A DNA stretch of 64,000 nt from Alkalihalobacterium elongatum (GCF_019024285.1 NZ_WMKZ01000001.1:434001-498000); one strand, 5' to 3'; shown: positions 45,782 to 56,264, counted from the stretch's first letter. Numbers and translations: made by a program. Notes: generated from the sequence alone by a model not told the origin.

Positions 45782-45810
45782 ATTATAGGGTGCTGTTATA
45801 TAATAGTCAA
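45782..45810 (-). promoter_or_regulatory. Near-consensus sigma-A promoter of the 33-aa peptide gene
   Basis: On the minus strand TTGACT (45805-45810), exactly 17 bases, then perfect TATAAT (45782-45787). Eleven of twelve box positions match consensus, the best promoter I see in the window. Confidence 0.85.
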
Positions 45811-45911
45811 CTAGTTTTTTAAATTTGTTATATTACATTTTGTCCCATTTTATATTACTCCAAAAATAAAAACCTTCATGCTCATCATTTGGCATAAAGG
45901 TTACTTTTCAC

Positions 45912-47134
45912 TTAACTTTGCAGCATTAATCTTTCAGGGTTCTCTAACAATTCTTTTACTTTAACAAGAAAACCTACAGCTTCTTTTCCGTCAATAATGC
46001 GATGATCATAAGAAAGAGCAATATACATCATTGGACGATTTTCCATTCGCTCTTTGTCTATAGCGATTGGTCTCCACTGAATTTTGTGCATCCCTAATAT
46101 TCCAACTTGGGGTGTATTAAGAATAGGCGTTGATAGTAATGAGCCGAAGATACCTCCGTTTGTAATGGTGAATGTTCCACCTTGTAAATCTTGTATTTTT
46201 AACGACTTTGTCCTAGCTTCATTAGCAAGTCTTGAAACCTCGTTTTCTAGCTCCCCAAAATTCAGTTGATCAGCATGTCGCACAACTGGAACAACTAGGC
46301 CTTCATCTGTTGAAACCGCAACACCGATATCAAAAAATTTCTTCTTAATAATCTCTGTACCATCGACCTCTGCATTTAGTAAAGGAAATTTCTTTAAAGC
46401 AGCAATAACTGCTTTAGTAAAGAACGACATAAAACCTAATTTAATTCCGTATTCTTCTAGAAAAGCTTCTTTATGTCGGCTTCTTAAATCCATAACAGCC
46501 GTCATATCAACTTCATTAAATGTAGTTAACATCGCTTGAGTTTGTTGTGCTTCTACCAGCCGGTTTGCGATCGTCTGTCTCCTTCTAGACATCGGAATTC
46601 GTTCGATGTCCTCCCTTTTATCAGTATCAACTTTTTCTTTATCTGACTGTTTTTCTTCTTTTTTCTGCGCTTCTTGAAACCACTCAATATCAGATTTTCT
46701 TAATCGACCGAATGGATCTTTTGAAGGTACCTCTTCTAAATTAATTCCTTTTTCTCGGGCAAATCGTCGTGCTGCAGGAGTAGCGATAGGTTCTTTAAGC
46801 TTTTCTTCAGTATACCGTTCTCCTCCCCTAGCTTCCTTCTTATCGGTTCCACTTGAACTAAGACCATCTTTATGATCATCTTTATTTGACTGATCTACAT
46901 TCTCTCCTTCTACGATCAGGGCGATCGTTTCACCGACTTCGACAGTATCGCCTTCATGTTTTTATGCTCTCTTAATACACCAGATACATCGCTTGTAATC
47001 TCTACATTGACTTTATCGGTTTCAAGCTCAACAACGTACTCCCCTTTTGCAATAAAATCTCCAGGATGCTTTAACCACTTTATAATTGTTCCTTCTGTTA
47101 TTGATTTTGCTAGTTCTGGTACTTTTATCTCCAC
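45912..47134 (-). pseudogene. odhB: 2-oxoglutarate dehydrogenase E2 (dihydrolipoyl succinyltransferase), single frameshift
   Basis: The sequence encodes a complete E2 if one base is added. Frame 1 from GTG 47134 gives the lipoyl domain ([12 protein letters not shown], with the lipoylated Lys). At a run of five A on the coding strand (46959-46963) the frame shifts; six A would restore [13 protein letters not shown]. Frame 2 then continues without a stop through the E3-binding domain ([13 protein letters not shown]) and the catalytic domain with [15 protein letters not shown], ending at 45912. The total would be 407 residues, normal for OdhB. It follows odhA by four bases. Cause is either a real mutation or a base-calling error in the homopolymer. 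Confidence 0.9.
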
Positions 47135-47138
47135 CTCT

Positions 47139-49949
47139 TTAGTCTCCTTTCCCTGTAAACTTTAACGCTTCATTTAAAATACGTTCTTGATCCTTTTTAT
47201 GAACAATAGGATCACCTTCTGCTGGGCTTGACCTTGGAACTCTACCGATATAAATAACTGGTATTTTTGCTTGAATAACTTCTCTTAATTTAGGTTCAAT
47301 ATAGCCCCATGCACCCATATTTTTCGGTTCTTCTTGGACCCAAACTATTTCTTCTACTTCCGTATATTCCTTTACAACTTCTTTTAGTTCAGTTACTGGA
47401 AAAGGATATAATTGTTCAATTTTAATATAATGGAGCTTTTCCCGTTCAGACTTCTTTAAGTTTTCATGTTTTTCAGCTAGTTCTATGCTCATTTTACCTG
47501 TCGAAAATATTACCCTTTTTATTTTATTTTTAGGTCCTGTTACTGGCGCTTCAGTATAAGTTTGAAAAGAACCTTCGCTCAGTTCTGCGACTGATGAAGC
47601 TGTCATACTATTTCTTAACATACTTTTCGGCGTCATAACAATTAGAGGCCTTACCTCCTCCATGGTTAAAATCGCTGCCTGCCTACGTAATAGGTGGAAG
47701 TATTGCGCAGCCGTTGAAGGATTGGCTATAGTCCAGTTTTTCTCGGCTGATAATTGTAAAAAACGTTCCAACCTAGCACTTGAATGTTCTGGTCCCTGAC
47801 CTTCATAACCGTGCGGTAACAGCATAACCAAGCCCGATCTCTGCCCCCATTTTGCTCTACCTGCAGAAATAAATTGATCGACTAATACTTGAGCCGAATT
47901 TGCGAAGTCGCCATATTGTGCTTCCCATAATACTAATGTTTCTGGTGCAAATACGTTATAACCATATTCAAACCCAACGACAGCTGCTTCTGAAAGAGGA
48001 CTATTGTGGATTGCAAATGAAGCACTTGCGTGTGGTAACATGTGCAGCGGCGAATACTTTTGACCTGTTTCTTGGTCATGTAACACTAGATGTCGTTGCG
48101 CAAATGTACCTCGTTCTGAATCTTGCCCAGTAATCCTAATCGGTGTGCCATCGTTAAGAATTGTTGCAAATGCTAATGTTTCTGCAAATCCCCAATCAAT
48201 CTTCCCTCCTTCATCAAAAGGTTGTGTTCGTCTTTTTAATATTCTTTCAAGCTTTTCATTCACTTTAAATTTTTCAGACCATGTCAGTAAAGCTTCAGTG
48301 AGCCCTCTTAATTCATTTGCCTCAACTTTTGTTTTAATGGTTGGGAGTTCTTCTCTAACAACCTTAGGCACAGCTATTTCTCGTTTCGACTGTTGGTTGA
48401 CTTGATTCATTTTTTCATAAGCATTTTTAAGTGTTGTATGAATAGAAGTTTTTATAGCTTTTATTTCGCCCTTCGAGATGATGTTATTTTCCAATAAGTA
48501 ATTTCCGTAGCTCGTATTTACCGTGGGATGCTCGCTTATTTGTGAATACATCTTGGGCTGTGTCATCACCGGTTCATCCATTTCATTATGTCCATAACGA
48601 CGATAGCCAACCAAATCAATTAATATATCTTTTTTAAAACGAACTCGATATTGAAACGCTAAATATATTGCTGCTAGGCACGCCTCTGGATCATCTGCGT
48701 TAACGTGAATAACTGGGACTTCAAATCCTTTAGCGAGGTCACTAGCATATCTAGTTGACCGTGAGTCATCTATGTCTGTTGTAAACCCGATTAGGTTATT
48801 AGCAATAATATGAATTGTGCCGCCTGTTTGATAACCTTTTAATCTACTTAAATTTAGGGTTTCAGCGACAATCCCTTGGCCAGGAAAAGCTGCATCACCA
48901 TGAATTAAAACCGAAAATGCTTGGGATGGATTGTGCATAGGGTAACCTGGTTGATTACGATCTTCTTGTGAGGCTCTCGTAAACCCTTCGACAACCGGAT
49001 TTACAAATTCTAGATGACTTGGGTTATTGGCTAAAGTTAGCTTTGCATGCTTAGTTTTACGGTCAGCAATTTTTCGATTAGCACCTAAATGATATTTCAC
49101 GTCTCCAGTCCACCCGTAATTAATTCCTATCGAACCTTCTGAAGGCACAAGTTTTTTGTTCGGAGCATGAAGAAATTCAGCAAATATTAACTCGTACGGT
49201 TTTCCTAAAACATGAGCGAGGACGTTTAATCTCCCGCGATGCGCCATGCCAACCATTATATTTGTGACCCCACCTTGGACTGCTTCTTCAACGACACTAT
49301 CGAGCATTGGGATTAAGGTATTCAAACCTTCAATAGAAAATCGTTTTTGTCCTACAAAGGTTCGGTGTAAAAAAGCTTCAAACTCTTGAACTTCTGTTAA
49401 CCGTTCAAATAATGCTTTTTTACACTCACTCGATAACGATTTGTGTATCGCTCCTGATTCAACCATTTCAGTTAGCCATTCACGCTCATACTCTTCATGG
49501 ATATGGCTAAATTCAAAGGCTAATGTATTTGTATAAACCTCCTTTAAATAGTCCATGGCTTCTTTACCATTAGAAACAGCAGGAGGCGCATAAGGACATA
49601 ACAACTCAACAGGTACCTTTACTAAATCATCCTCTGTCAGCAGAAACCTTTCTAAATTCATTTTATAAATGTCCTTTTTCACAACCGAAAATGGATTAAT
49701 ATTAGCCACCATATGACCATTTTGCCTTATAGAGTCAGCCATCTTTATTGCAGAAGCTACCTTTTCAACATAATTATAGGATTGTAGAGATTGAGTACTT
49801 GAGTCAATGGTTTCAGCCCATTGCCTAAGGTTCTGCTCCCCCTCACTTTGACTCACAGCTAATTCCTCGTATTGTTCAAGAACATACCCTAAGTTCGGAC
49901 CGTGAAACTGCTGCCAAAGCTTTGATTGCTTTGACTGGTCTTTTTTCAT
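47139..49949 (-). CDS. odhA: 2-oxoglutarate dehydrogenase E1 component
   Basis: A 936-residue thiamine-diphosphate enzyme that decarboxylates 2-oxoglutarate in the TCA cycle and passes the succinyl group to the lipoyl domain of OdhB. The N-terminus begins [20 protein letters not shown]. The ThDP-binding [18 protein letters not shown] and the preceding [20 protein letters not shown] are typical of SucA/OdhA. The ATG at 49949 follows GGAGG by seven bases; an earlier frame start at 49973 lacks a site. It is intact and directly upstream of the frameshifted odhB, so complex assembly would fail unless odhB is functional. Confidence 0.97.
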   Translation of the reverse strand: MKKDQSKQSKLWQQFHGPNLGYVLEQYEELAVSQSEGEQNLRQWAETIDSSTQSLQSYNYVEKVASAIKMADSIRQNGHMVANINPFSVVKKDIYKMNLERFLLTEDDLVKVPVELLCPYAPPAVSNGKEAMDYLKEVYTNTLAFEFSHIHEEYEREWLTEMVESGAIHKSLSSECKKALFERLTEVQEFEAFLHRTFVGQKRFSIEGLNTLIPMLDSVVEEAVQGGVTNIMVGMAHRGRLNVLAHVLGKPYELIFAEFLHAPNKKLVPSEGSIGINYGWTGDVKYHLGANRKIADRKTKHAKLTLANNPSHLEFVNPVVEGFTRASQEDRNQPGYPMHNPSQAFSVLIHGDAAFPGQGIVAETLNLSRLKGYQTGGTIHIIANNLIGFTTDIDDSRSTRYASDLAKGFEVPVIHVNADDPEACLAAIYLAFQYRVRFKKDILIDLVGYRRYGHNEMDEPVMTQPKMYSQISEHPTVNTSYGNYLLENNIISKGEIKAIKTSIHTTLKNAYEKMNQVNQQSKREIAVPKVVREELPTIKTKVEANELRGLTEALLTWSEKFKVNEKLERILKRRTQPFDEGGKIDWGFAETLAFATILNDGTPIRITGQDSERGTFAQRHLVLHDQETGQKYSPLHMLPHASASFAIHNSPLSEAAVVGFEYGYNVFAPETLVLWEAQYGDFANSAQVLVDQFISAGRAKWGQRSGLVMLLPHGYEGQGPEHSSARLERFLQLSAEKNWTIANPSTAAQYFHLLRRQAAILTMEEVRPLIVMTPKSMLRNSMTASSVAELSEGSFQTYTEAPVTGPKNKIKRVIFSTGKMSIELAEKHENLKKSEREKLHYIKIEQLYPFPVTELKEVVKEYTEVEEIVWVQEEPKNMGAWGYIEPKLREVIQAKIPVIYIGRVPRSSPAEGDPIVHKKDQERILNEALKFTGKGD

Positions 49950-50175
49950 ATCAATTCCTCCATCATTAAACAAAAGTTTTTGAAGGTCAGTATTCTTCTT
50001 ATGAAATTATTACTATTACTATAATGAATACATAAATACAATTACCGTTATGCCAAAAGACAAACTTTATTTTTATGAAAAGTAAAATCAGGAGTTTTTC
50101 TAATTTTCAAATTCATTTTTTGTAGTACAATCTAAAGTAGATATAAAAGAATTCTTAAAGGAGTGGACATGAAGT

Positions 50176-50964
50176 ATGGTAAAGGCTGTAATTTTTGACT
50201 TAGATGATACTTTGTTATGGGATAAAAAGAGTGTGGCGGAGTCGTTTAAAGCTACTTGCCAGGTGGCGGTAGATAAATACAATGTAAATATTGACCAATT
50301 TGAAGAAGCCGTTAGAGAAGCTGCACGTGAGTTATATAGTAATTATGAAACGTATGAGTTTACAAAAATGATCGGAATTAACCCATTTGAAGGTTTATGG
50401 GGTAATTTCGGTGATAAAATTAATGTTAATTTTCGTAAAATGAAAGAGATTGTCCCACAATATCGGACAGATGCTTGGACACAAGGATTAAAAAAATTAG
50501 GAATAGACGACGCAGCTTTTGGTGCCGAACTCGGTAAATTATTTGCGAAAAACCGTAGAACATTACCTTTCGTTTATGAAGATACATTTAGTTTATTAGA
50601 GGAGTTAAAAGAGGACTATCAGCTTTTATTATTAACCAATGGTTCACCTGAATTGCAAAATGAAAAACTTGATATGACACCAGAACTAGTTCCATACTTT
50701 GACCATATTATCATTTCAGGTGCTTTCGGCCGTGGGAAACCAGACCGTGCTATTTTTGAGCATTGCTTATATTTAACGGATTTATCCAAAGATGAAACGG
50801 TTATGGTCGGAGATAATTTACATACCGACATTATCGGTTCTAACAAAATTGGTATGAGAAATGTTTGGATTAATCGTGATAACAAAGACATTGTAGATGA
50901 AATTTATCCAACTTACACAATCAAAGAGCTATCGGAACTACCACAATTACTTAAAGAAATCTAA
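50176..50964 (+). CDS. HAD-family hydrolase, YsaA-like
   Basis: A 262-residue haloacid dehalogenase superfamily phosphatase. Motif I DLDDTL is at residues 8-13 (nucleophile and acid Asp), motif II LLTNGSP near residue 155, the motif III lysine in GRGKPD, and motif IV MVGDNLHTDIIG near residue 215. The C1-type cap lies between motifs I and II. Size and pattern fit B. subtilis YsaA, a proposed phosphoserine or sugar phosphatase. AAAGGAGTG precedes the ATG at a long spacing. Monocistronic, with a terminator shared with ku. Confidence 0.9.
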   Translation: MVKAVIFDLDDTLLWDKKSVAESFKATCQVAVDKYNVNIDQFEEAVREAARELYSNYETYEFTKMIGINPFEGLWGNFGDKINVNFRKMKEIVPQYRTDAWTQGLKKLGIDDAAFGAELGKLFAKNRRTLPFVYEDTFSLLEELKEDYQLLLLTNGSPELQNEKLDMTPELVPYFDHIIISGAFGRGKPDRAIFEHCLYLTDLSKDETVMVGDNLHTDIIGSNKIGMRNVWINRDNKDIVDEIYPTYTIKELSELPQLLKEI

Positions 50965-50984
50965 TTTTTGCTTCAAACAATATA

Positions 50985-51016
50985 GAAGAGGCTTGCTTTT
51001 TTAGGCTAGCCTCTTC
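50985..51016. terminator. Intrinsic terminator between convergent HAD and ku genes
   Basis: GAAGAGGCT pairs with AGCCTCTTC, with a T-rich loop between convergent stops at 50964 and 51024. Confidence 0.75.
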
Positions 51017-51023
51017 TTGCTTT

Positions 51024-51869
51024 CTACGCATTCTTTTTTGCTTTAACGGTCTTCTTCTTTGTTGTTGTTGTTGCGGCTGGTTTACTTTTCGTCTTGTCAA
51101 TTGATGCCTGTAATGCTGCCATTAAGTCCGTAACATTACCTGTTGCCGCCGCTGGCGCTTTCTTATCAGCTGCTGTAACAATCTGTTCTCCATTTTTCTT
51201 ATGTTCAATTAATTCCATTAACGCATTACGATATTCATCATGGTACTTTTCAGGATCAAATTCAGTTGTTAACTGATCAATTAACATTTTAGCTGTTTCT
51301 AACTCTTTATCTGTCACATCGTCGCCACTCGGTACATTAGGGACATCAGCAACATTTCGCACTTCATCAGGAAAATGGATCGTTTCCATTACGAGTGTAT
51401 TATTATAGACTCGAACTACAGCTAAATGCTCTTTAGAACGAATGATAATTTTTGCTATCCCAATTTTCCCCGAATCCTGAAGCGCCTTTCGTAATAATGT
51501 ATAAGCTTTCGTCCCGCCCTCATTCGGTGCTATAAAATAACTGCGTTCGAAGTAAATCGGATCAATTTCTTCAAGCTTTACAAAATCAATAATTTCAACT
51601 GCCTTATCTTCATTTTCCTTCCTTAATTTTTCAAGATCGTCTTCATCAAGAATGACAAACTTATTTTTTGCATACTCATATGCTTTAACAATCTCATCAT
51701 TTTCAACTTCTTTTTCACAAACTGGACATTTCTTTTCATATTTTAAAGGAGATTTACATTCGGCATGTAAATTCCGCAATTTAATATCTTTATTTTCAGT
51801 TGCGGCATGAAGCTTTATTGGAATATTTACTAGGCCGAAGCTAATACTCCCTCTCCAAACTGTATGCAT
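51024..51869 (-). CDS. ku: Non-homologous end-joining protein Ku
   Basis: A 281-residue bacterial Ku homodimer subunit that encircles broken DNA ends and recruits LigD. It starts HTVWRGSISFGLVNIPIKL, the hallmark N-terminus, and has a CPVCEKEV zinc-like loop near residue 48, the beta-barrel core (FIAPNEGGTKAYTLLRKAL), and a Lys- and Ala-rich C-terminal tail (KKKTVKAKKNA) that binds DNA. AAAGAGGG precedes the ATG. It is divergent from ligD, 171 bases away. In B. subtilis this pair is expressed in the forespore for protection of spore DNA. Confidence 0.96.
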   Translation of the reverse strand: MHTVWRGSISFGLVNIPIKLHAATENKDIKLRNLHAECKSPLKYEKKCPVCEKEVENDEIVKAYEYAKNKFVILDEDDLEKLRKENEDKAVEIIDFVKLEEIDPIYFERSYFIAPNEGGTKAYTLLRKALQDSGKIGIAKIIIRSKEHLAVVRVYNNTLVMETIHFPDEVRNVADVPNVPSGDDVTDKELETAKMLIDQLTTEFDPEKYHDEYRNALMELIEHKKNGEQIVTAADKKAPAAATGNVTDLMAALQASIDKTKSKPAATTTTKKKTVKAKKNA

Positions 51870-52040
51870 TTTAGCGCCCTCTTTCTGTCATGTTTACTAT
51901 TAGTATTTGGTGCCTGTAATAATTTATGTAAAGTGTTCAATGGTAAAGACATTATTGTAATTTCACTTTTAATCATCTTAGTTAGTACACACTCATCTGG
52001 GTAAACTAAAGGTAATTAGTAAAAGAAAGGAACGTACAGC

Positions 52041-53855
52041 ATGAAAAAACCAATGAGTCCGACTTTGTCTTTTGAAACACCAGTCGGGGATAAGTGGCAA
52101 TTTGAAATCAAATATGATGGGTACCGTTGCCTTCTTAAATGGAGTAATTCAGAGTTTTCCCTTATTAGTAAAAATGGGCGGATTTTAAATGAACATTTTC
52201 CTGAACTCGTGGTTGCTAGCAAAAACATTCAAGCGGAAATTAAAGATTTACTTCCACTTGAACTAGACGGAGAAATTGTTGTTCTGGAAAATGAGTGCAA
52301 AGGAGACTTTGAAGCGATACAAAGACGTGGAAGATTAAGGAATGAGGAAACAATTAAAACTGAAGCTAAGAACCGTCCTGTTACATTTTGCGTATTTGAT
52401 CTCCTCGAACTAAATGGTAAAAATTTCAAAAATGAAAGTTATATGACTCGTAAACAACATTTATACGATTTCTTTGATATAGAAAAGGTTAAACAGGAAC
52501 CTACATTTAAGTTAGTTCGATCGTATAATTCTTTTGAGCGAATTTGGGAACAAGCACTTGATCATGATAGTGAAGGCGTCATTGCCAAGCTCGCTCATAG
52601 TAAATGGGAATATGGAAGAACACGTTCCTGGTTGAAAATAAAAAACTATAAACGGATCAACTGTTTTATTACTGCATATGAGAAAGAGAACGGTTATTTT
52701 CACGTCGGCTTATGGAATAACGGAAAAATCGTGCCGATCGGGCTATTTAAACATGGAATAAAAAACGAAGAAGAAAGAGCTTTAATTGAAACCATAAGAA
52801 ATAATAAATCGAGTGAGGATAAACAAATTATAAAAGTGGATCCTGGAATATGTCTTGAAGTAAAGTATTTACAATTTTACAAAGAACAATTAAGGGAACC
52901 TTCTTTTGAACAATTTCGTTTTGATTTATCTTATGCGGACTGCACTATTGATCAATTAAGAAATAACAATCTACCTCCAGTCACCCAACATGAAGTGGAA
53001 ATCACAAGCCCAGACAAAGTTTATTGGAAAACTATATCTTTTACAAAAAAGGAATATATTGAATACATTAAAGCCATCTCACCTTATTTTCTACCGTTTT
53101 TAAAAGATCGTCATTTGACCGTTGTTCGTTACCCTAATGGGGTTGAGGGTGAGGCTTTCTTTCAAAAAAATATCCCAGACTATGCTCCTTCATTTGTAGA
53201 TTCCTCTATGCATGAGGGGATAAATTATATTGTATGTCAATCATTTGATACTTTATTATGGTTGGGGAATCAAGGAGCCATTGAATTTCATATTCCATTT
53301 CAAAACATTAATTCTCATAAGCCTAGAGAAATCGTATTTGACCTAGATCCACACTCGGTTGATGATTTTCAAGTCGCGGTAAAAGGCGCACAAATGATAA
53401 AAGAAATATGTGATCAGCTCGGTCTACACCCATTTGTGAAAACATCTGGCGGTAAAGGGATTCAAGTGCATTTACCTTTAAAGGGGGAGAAATATTCGTT
53501 TGAAGAGACACGAATATTTACTTCTTTCGTTGCTGATTTTCTTGTTTCAACAGAACCTGATTTATTTACAATTGAGCGCATGAAAAAAAATCGTGGAAAA
53601 CGACTTTATGTGGATTATATACAGCATGCGGAAGGAAAAACGATTATTGCTCCTTATTCTGCAAGAGGACGTAAAGAAGCTACCGTGGCTACCCCGTTAT
53701 TTTGGGAGGAAGTTAATGAACAATTAGCGCCTACTCATTTTACGATTGATACGATTATTAAGCGCTTAAATAAAAAAGGCTGTCCCTTTGAAAAATATTT
53801 CAAGGTCGACCAACCATTAGATCAAGTCATTGAATTCTTAACGCAAAAAAAATGA
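52041..53855 (+). CDS. ligD: DNA ligase D (ligase plus polymerase domains)
   Basis: A 604-residue NHEJ ligase. The ATP-dependent ligase domain comes first: the AMP-accepting Lys is in FEIKYDGYR (near residue 24), with ELDGEIVV and DSEGVIAK as later nucleotidyltransferase motifs. The polymerase/primase domain follows (about residues 310-600), with DLDPHS (metal-binding Asp) and KTSGGKGIQVH. No phosphoesterase domain is present, as in other Bacillus LigD. GAAAGGAACG precedes the ATG. It works with the divergent ku to fill and seal double-strand breaks when no sister chromosome is available. Confidence 0.96.
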   Translation: MKKPMSPTLSFETPVGDKWQFEIKYDGYRCLLKWSNSEFSLISKNGRILNEHFPELVVASKNIQAEIKDLLPLELDGEIVVLENECKGDFEAIQRRGRLRNEETIKTEAKNRPVTFCVFDLLELNGKNFKNESYMTRKQHLYDFFDIEKVKQEPTFKLVRSYNSFERIWEQALDHDSEGVIAKLAHSKWEYGRTRSWLKIKNYKRINCFITAYEKENGYFHVGLWNNGKIVPIGLFKHGIKNEEERALIETIRNNKSSEDKQIIKVDPGICLEVKYLQFYKEQLREPSFEQFRFDLSYADCTIDQLRNNNLPPVTQHEVEITSPDKVYWKTISFTKKEYIEYIKAISPYFLPFLKDRHLTVVRYPNGVEGEAFFQKNIPDYAPSFVDSSMHEGINYIVCQSFDTLLWLGNQGAIEFHIPFQNINSHKPREIVFDLDPHSVDDFQVAVKGAQMIKEICDQLGLHPFVKTSGGKGIQVHLPLKGEKYSFEETRIFTSFVADFLVSTEPDLFTIERMKKNRGKRLYVDYIQHAEGKTIIAPYSARGRKEATVATPLFWEEVNEQLAPTHFTIDTIIKRLNKKGCPFEKYFKVDQPLDQVIEFLTQKK

Positions 53856-53857
53856 AC

Positions 53858-53882
53858 AAAACGGGTGCGCATGGCACCCGTT
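53858..53882 (-). terminator. Intrinsic terminator for the Mn catalase gene
   Basis: ACGGGTGC and GCACCCGT form a stem between convergent ligD and the catalase gene; the T-tract (TTTTGTTC) follows on the minus strand. Confidence 0.75.
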
Positions 53883-53884
53883 GC

Positions 53885-54781
53885 CTATAATCCAGCAGAT
53901 CGCATTAAGCGTTTGACTATTTCCTGATAATCTTCAGCCGAAATGCCTGGGGCAAATTCTTCTGGTAATTCTTCATAGTCAGGAGTTGGCGCGCCTTCAG
54001 GGGCACCAATCACAACTTCTAATGGCCTTCCATCTTCTGGATGAGTTCCTTTCCAAATTTTATTAATATCACGGAAGTCTGTTGGACTCCATGTGTATAA
54101 CTTGGTATGAATGCCTTCATCTTCAAATTTCTGCGCTGTTTCAAACGCACGGTTACTTAAATTAGGTACCGGAAGCATCTTTGTCATATCGACACCTGTA
54201 ACCACTTCAATAGCCTTTGCATATGCAACAATATGAACTCCACCACGTACAAGTAAATAGCCGATCATTTCACGCGCAGTCGGATTTTCAGTCATTTCGT
54301 ATACACGCATTTTATGTGTTCTCGCCCCACACTCTAAGAAGAAATTATGAATTAAATCTAATAATAAATTGCCACTATTAAAGACATTATCTCCTGTCCA
54401 CGGGCGCCCGTGTGAATCAGCAGGTTTTGCTGTTTGTGCTGTATCTATGAAATGGTGATGAAATCTTAAATCTTTCGCTGTTTGCATCGGGGCGATATCT
54501 GGGTCTCCAGGGAATGTTGTATTATTTAACATGATATTAATTGTATTGGATACTAGCTGAACATGGCCAAATTCTTCAGCTGTAATACTTGCAACTAAAT
54601 CATAAAACGGTTTAAACTTCTTTTTATTACGGAAATTAAAAGATTGGTACATATAATTATTTAATGTAGACATCTCGCCAAACTTTCCGCCGAGTAACTC
54701 TTGAACAGCTGATGCACCATTAGGATCAGAATACTCTGGTCTCGGTAAGTCTATTAACATCTTATCAAAACGTATTATCAA
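53885..54781 (-). CDS. Manganese (non-haem) catalase
   Basis: A 298-residue dimanganese catalase that dismutates hydrogen peroxide. The four-helix bundle supplies the metal ligands: Glu in LGGKFGEMSTLNNY, the TAEEFGHVQLV segment (Glu and His), Glu in NFFLECGART, and GGVHIVAYAKAIEV (His). Bacillus relatives include YdbD, YjqC and the spore-coat protein CotJC; this length suits the YdbD/YjqC type. The start is TTG at 54781, seven bases after GGGGAG. The small gene upstream at 54835 may be cotranscribed. Confidence 0.94.
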   Translation of the reverse strand: MIIRFDKMLIDLPRPEYSDPNGASAVQELLGGKFGEMSTLNNYMYQSFNFRNKKKFKPFYDLVASITAEEFGHVQLVSNTINIMLNNTTFPGDPDIAPMQTAKDLRFHHHFIDTAQTAKPADSHGRPWTGDNVFNSGNLLLDLIHNFFLECGARTHKMRVYEMTENPTAREMIGYLLVRGGVHIVAYAKAIEVVTGVDMTKMLPVPNLSNRAFETAQKFEDEGIHTKLYTWSPTDFRDINKIWKGTHPEDGRPLEVVIGAPEGAPTPDYEELPEEFAPGISAEDYQEIVKRLMRSAGL

Positions 54782-54834
54782 TGACCGTCTCCCCTTTCTC
54801 TCCTAACCATAAAGTTAGCAGTTAACTATCGGTT

Positions 54835-55077
54835 TTACTGTGGTAATACCCAAATAATACTCTGAATTCGTATAAAAAATGGCGATCCTGCAACATCTAC
54901 AACAACATGATCAGGTTTTACGTCAGTTAATGCGCCACGAATATTTCCTTGGGCTGTTTGAACAACAACAGTTCTGCCGATAATTGTTTGTAACGTTTGA
55001 TATACGTAAGGGTCAACTAAAGAAACCATTTGCGGAGCGCTCGCGTGACCGTGTTGATGATCTTGATAGTGATTCAT
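54835..55077 (-). CDS. Small DUF2642-like protein (80 aa)
   Basis: An 80-residue protein with a His-rich start (HYQDHQHGHAS) and a body of short strands (TIIGRTVVVQTAQGNIRG, VKPDHVVVDVAG, FFIRIQSIIWVLP), a Sm-like layout that resembles the DUF2642/YuzF spore-associated family. AGGGAG precedes the ATG. It ends 54 bases before the Mn catalase start and is on the same strand, so the two may share a transcript, perhaps in sporulation. Function unknown. Confidence 0.7.
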   Translation of the reverse strand: MNHYQDHQHGHASAPQMVSLVDPYVYQTLQTIIGRTVVVQTAQGNIRGALTDVKPDHVVVDVAGSPFFIRIQSIIWVLPQ

Positions 55078-55321
55078 GGTAACGACTCCCTTCTAATTTG
55101 TCAGTCGCTCCCATTGTATGAAGAATTGTGCATGTACCATACCATTTTTATAAAAAAACCAATAATAATAGCAAGTACACACTACATTTTAAATGGACGC
55201 CACACAATATTAACGATAAACCAAAATTAAATAGATAGAAAAAAACGGTGTTTCTGGTAATTCGAGCAGAATTAGTCTAAAATTTTAATTAAGAACATAC
55301 AACGGAAGGAAGGTACACTAT

Positions 55322-56143
55322 ATGACCGAAAACACGAAGCTCTATGATCGAGCGAAACGAGTTCTAATGGAAACTAGTCGGACATTCTTTATTCCTATAA
55401 GCAAACTACCAGATGAGTTAGAAGAAGCTGTCATGTCTGCTTATCTGTGTATGAGAGCTATTGACGAAATTGAAGACAGCCCCTCACTTTCAAAAGAAAT
55501 AAAAGTTAATTTATTAAATAAAATCAGTATTATGTTAAAAAATGAAGTGAACAAAACGGAATTCAACGCATTATTTGATCCATATAAATCTTCTTTACCA
55601 GAAGTTACACTACAATTAAATGACTGGATCACTCTTTGTCCAGAATCTGCTTCACAAGCAGTGGTAAATGCTACATCAGAGATGGCTGAAGGTATGGGAA
55701 AGTGGGTAAACAAAGCATTTAAAATTGACAATAAAGAAGATCTAGATGAGTATACATATTATGTTGCTGGATTAGTGGGTGTCATGCTGTCTGATCTTTG
55801 GAGATGGTATGACGGCACTGAATGTGACCGTGACCTTGCTATCGGCTTCGGGCGCGGGCTTCAAGCCGTTAACATGATCCGGAATCGTGATGAAGATTTA
55901 TCGCGAGACGATGTAGACTTCTTTCCTAACGGTTGGGATATGAAAGATATGTTTGAATATGCTCGCAAAAATCTCGAATTAGGGGACGAATATACGAAAG
56001 ATTTAACAGTAGGACCTGTCTACTATTTCTGTAAAATTCCACTAGCCCTCGCATTTAGTACATTAGACGCGATTGAAGCTGGACAAGAAAAATTAACACG
56101 AAATTCTGTAATGGAAATCGTAAATGAAGTTATTGCTGAGTAA
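55322..56143 (+). CDS. Squalene/phytoene synthase-fold protein, YisP-like
   Basis: A 273-residue all-helical protein of the trans-prenyltransferase head-to-head class. The first Asp-rich motif is DEIED (near residue 46). The second motif, normally beginning RDxxxD, reads NMIRNRDEDLSRDD (near residue 187), with Asn in place of the first Asp. B. subtilis YisP also departs from consensus at this motif and acts as a farnesyl diphosphate phosphatase rather than a synthase, so that activity is a reasonable guess. GGAAGGAAGG precedes the ATG. Farnesol-type products are linked to membrane microdomains and biofilms. It stands alone with its own terminator. Confidence 0.82.
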   Translation: MTENTKLYDRAKRVLMETSRTFFIPISKLPDELEEAVMSAYLCMRAIDEIEDSPSLSKEIKVNLLNKISIMLKNEVNKTEFNALFDPYKSSLPEVTLQLNDWITLCPESASQAVVNATSEMAEGMGKWVNKAFKIDNKEDLDEYTYYVAGLVGVMLSDLWRWYDGTECDRDLAIGFGRGLQAVNMIRNRDEDLSRDDVDFFPNGWDMKDMFEYARKNLELGDEYTKDLTVGPVYYFCKIPLALAFSTLDAIEAGQEKLTRNSVMEIVNEVIAE

Positions 56144-56205
56144 AACTCTCCTTGTTGGACAACTTTTATAAGAAAGCACTATTAAATTTTAGCAAGAACA
56201 AGATT

Positions 56206-56264
56206 AAAGGATGACTCATAAGTGAGGCTTTAAGCCCTTACACTATGTTGAGTCATCCTTTTTA
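56206..56264. terminator. Long terminator hairpin between convergent genes
   Basis: AAAGGATGACTCA pairs with TGAGTCATCCTTT, with an inner AGTG/CACT pairing, then T-rich sequence. Confidence 0.8.

Noticed and set aside
51909-51917. GGTGCCTG between ku and ligD as a fifth palindromic repeat
   Set aside because: Only a half arm is present with no partner; chance or an old remnant.
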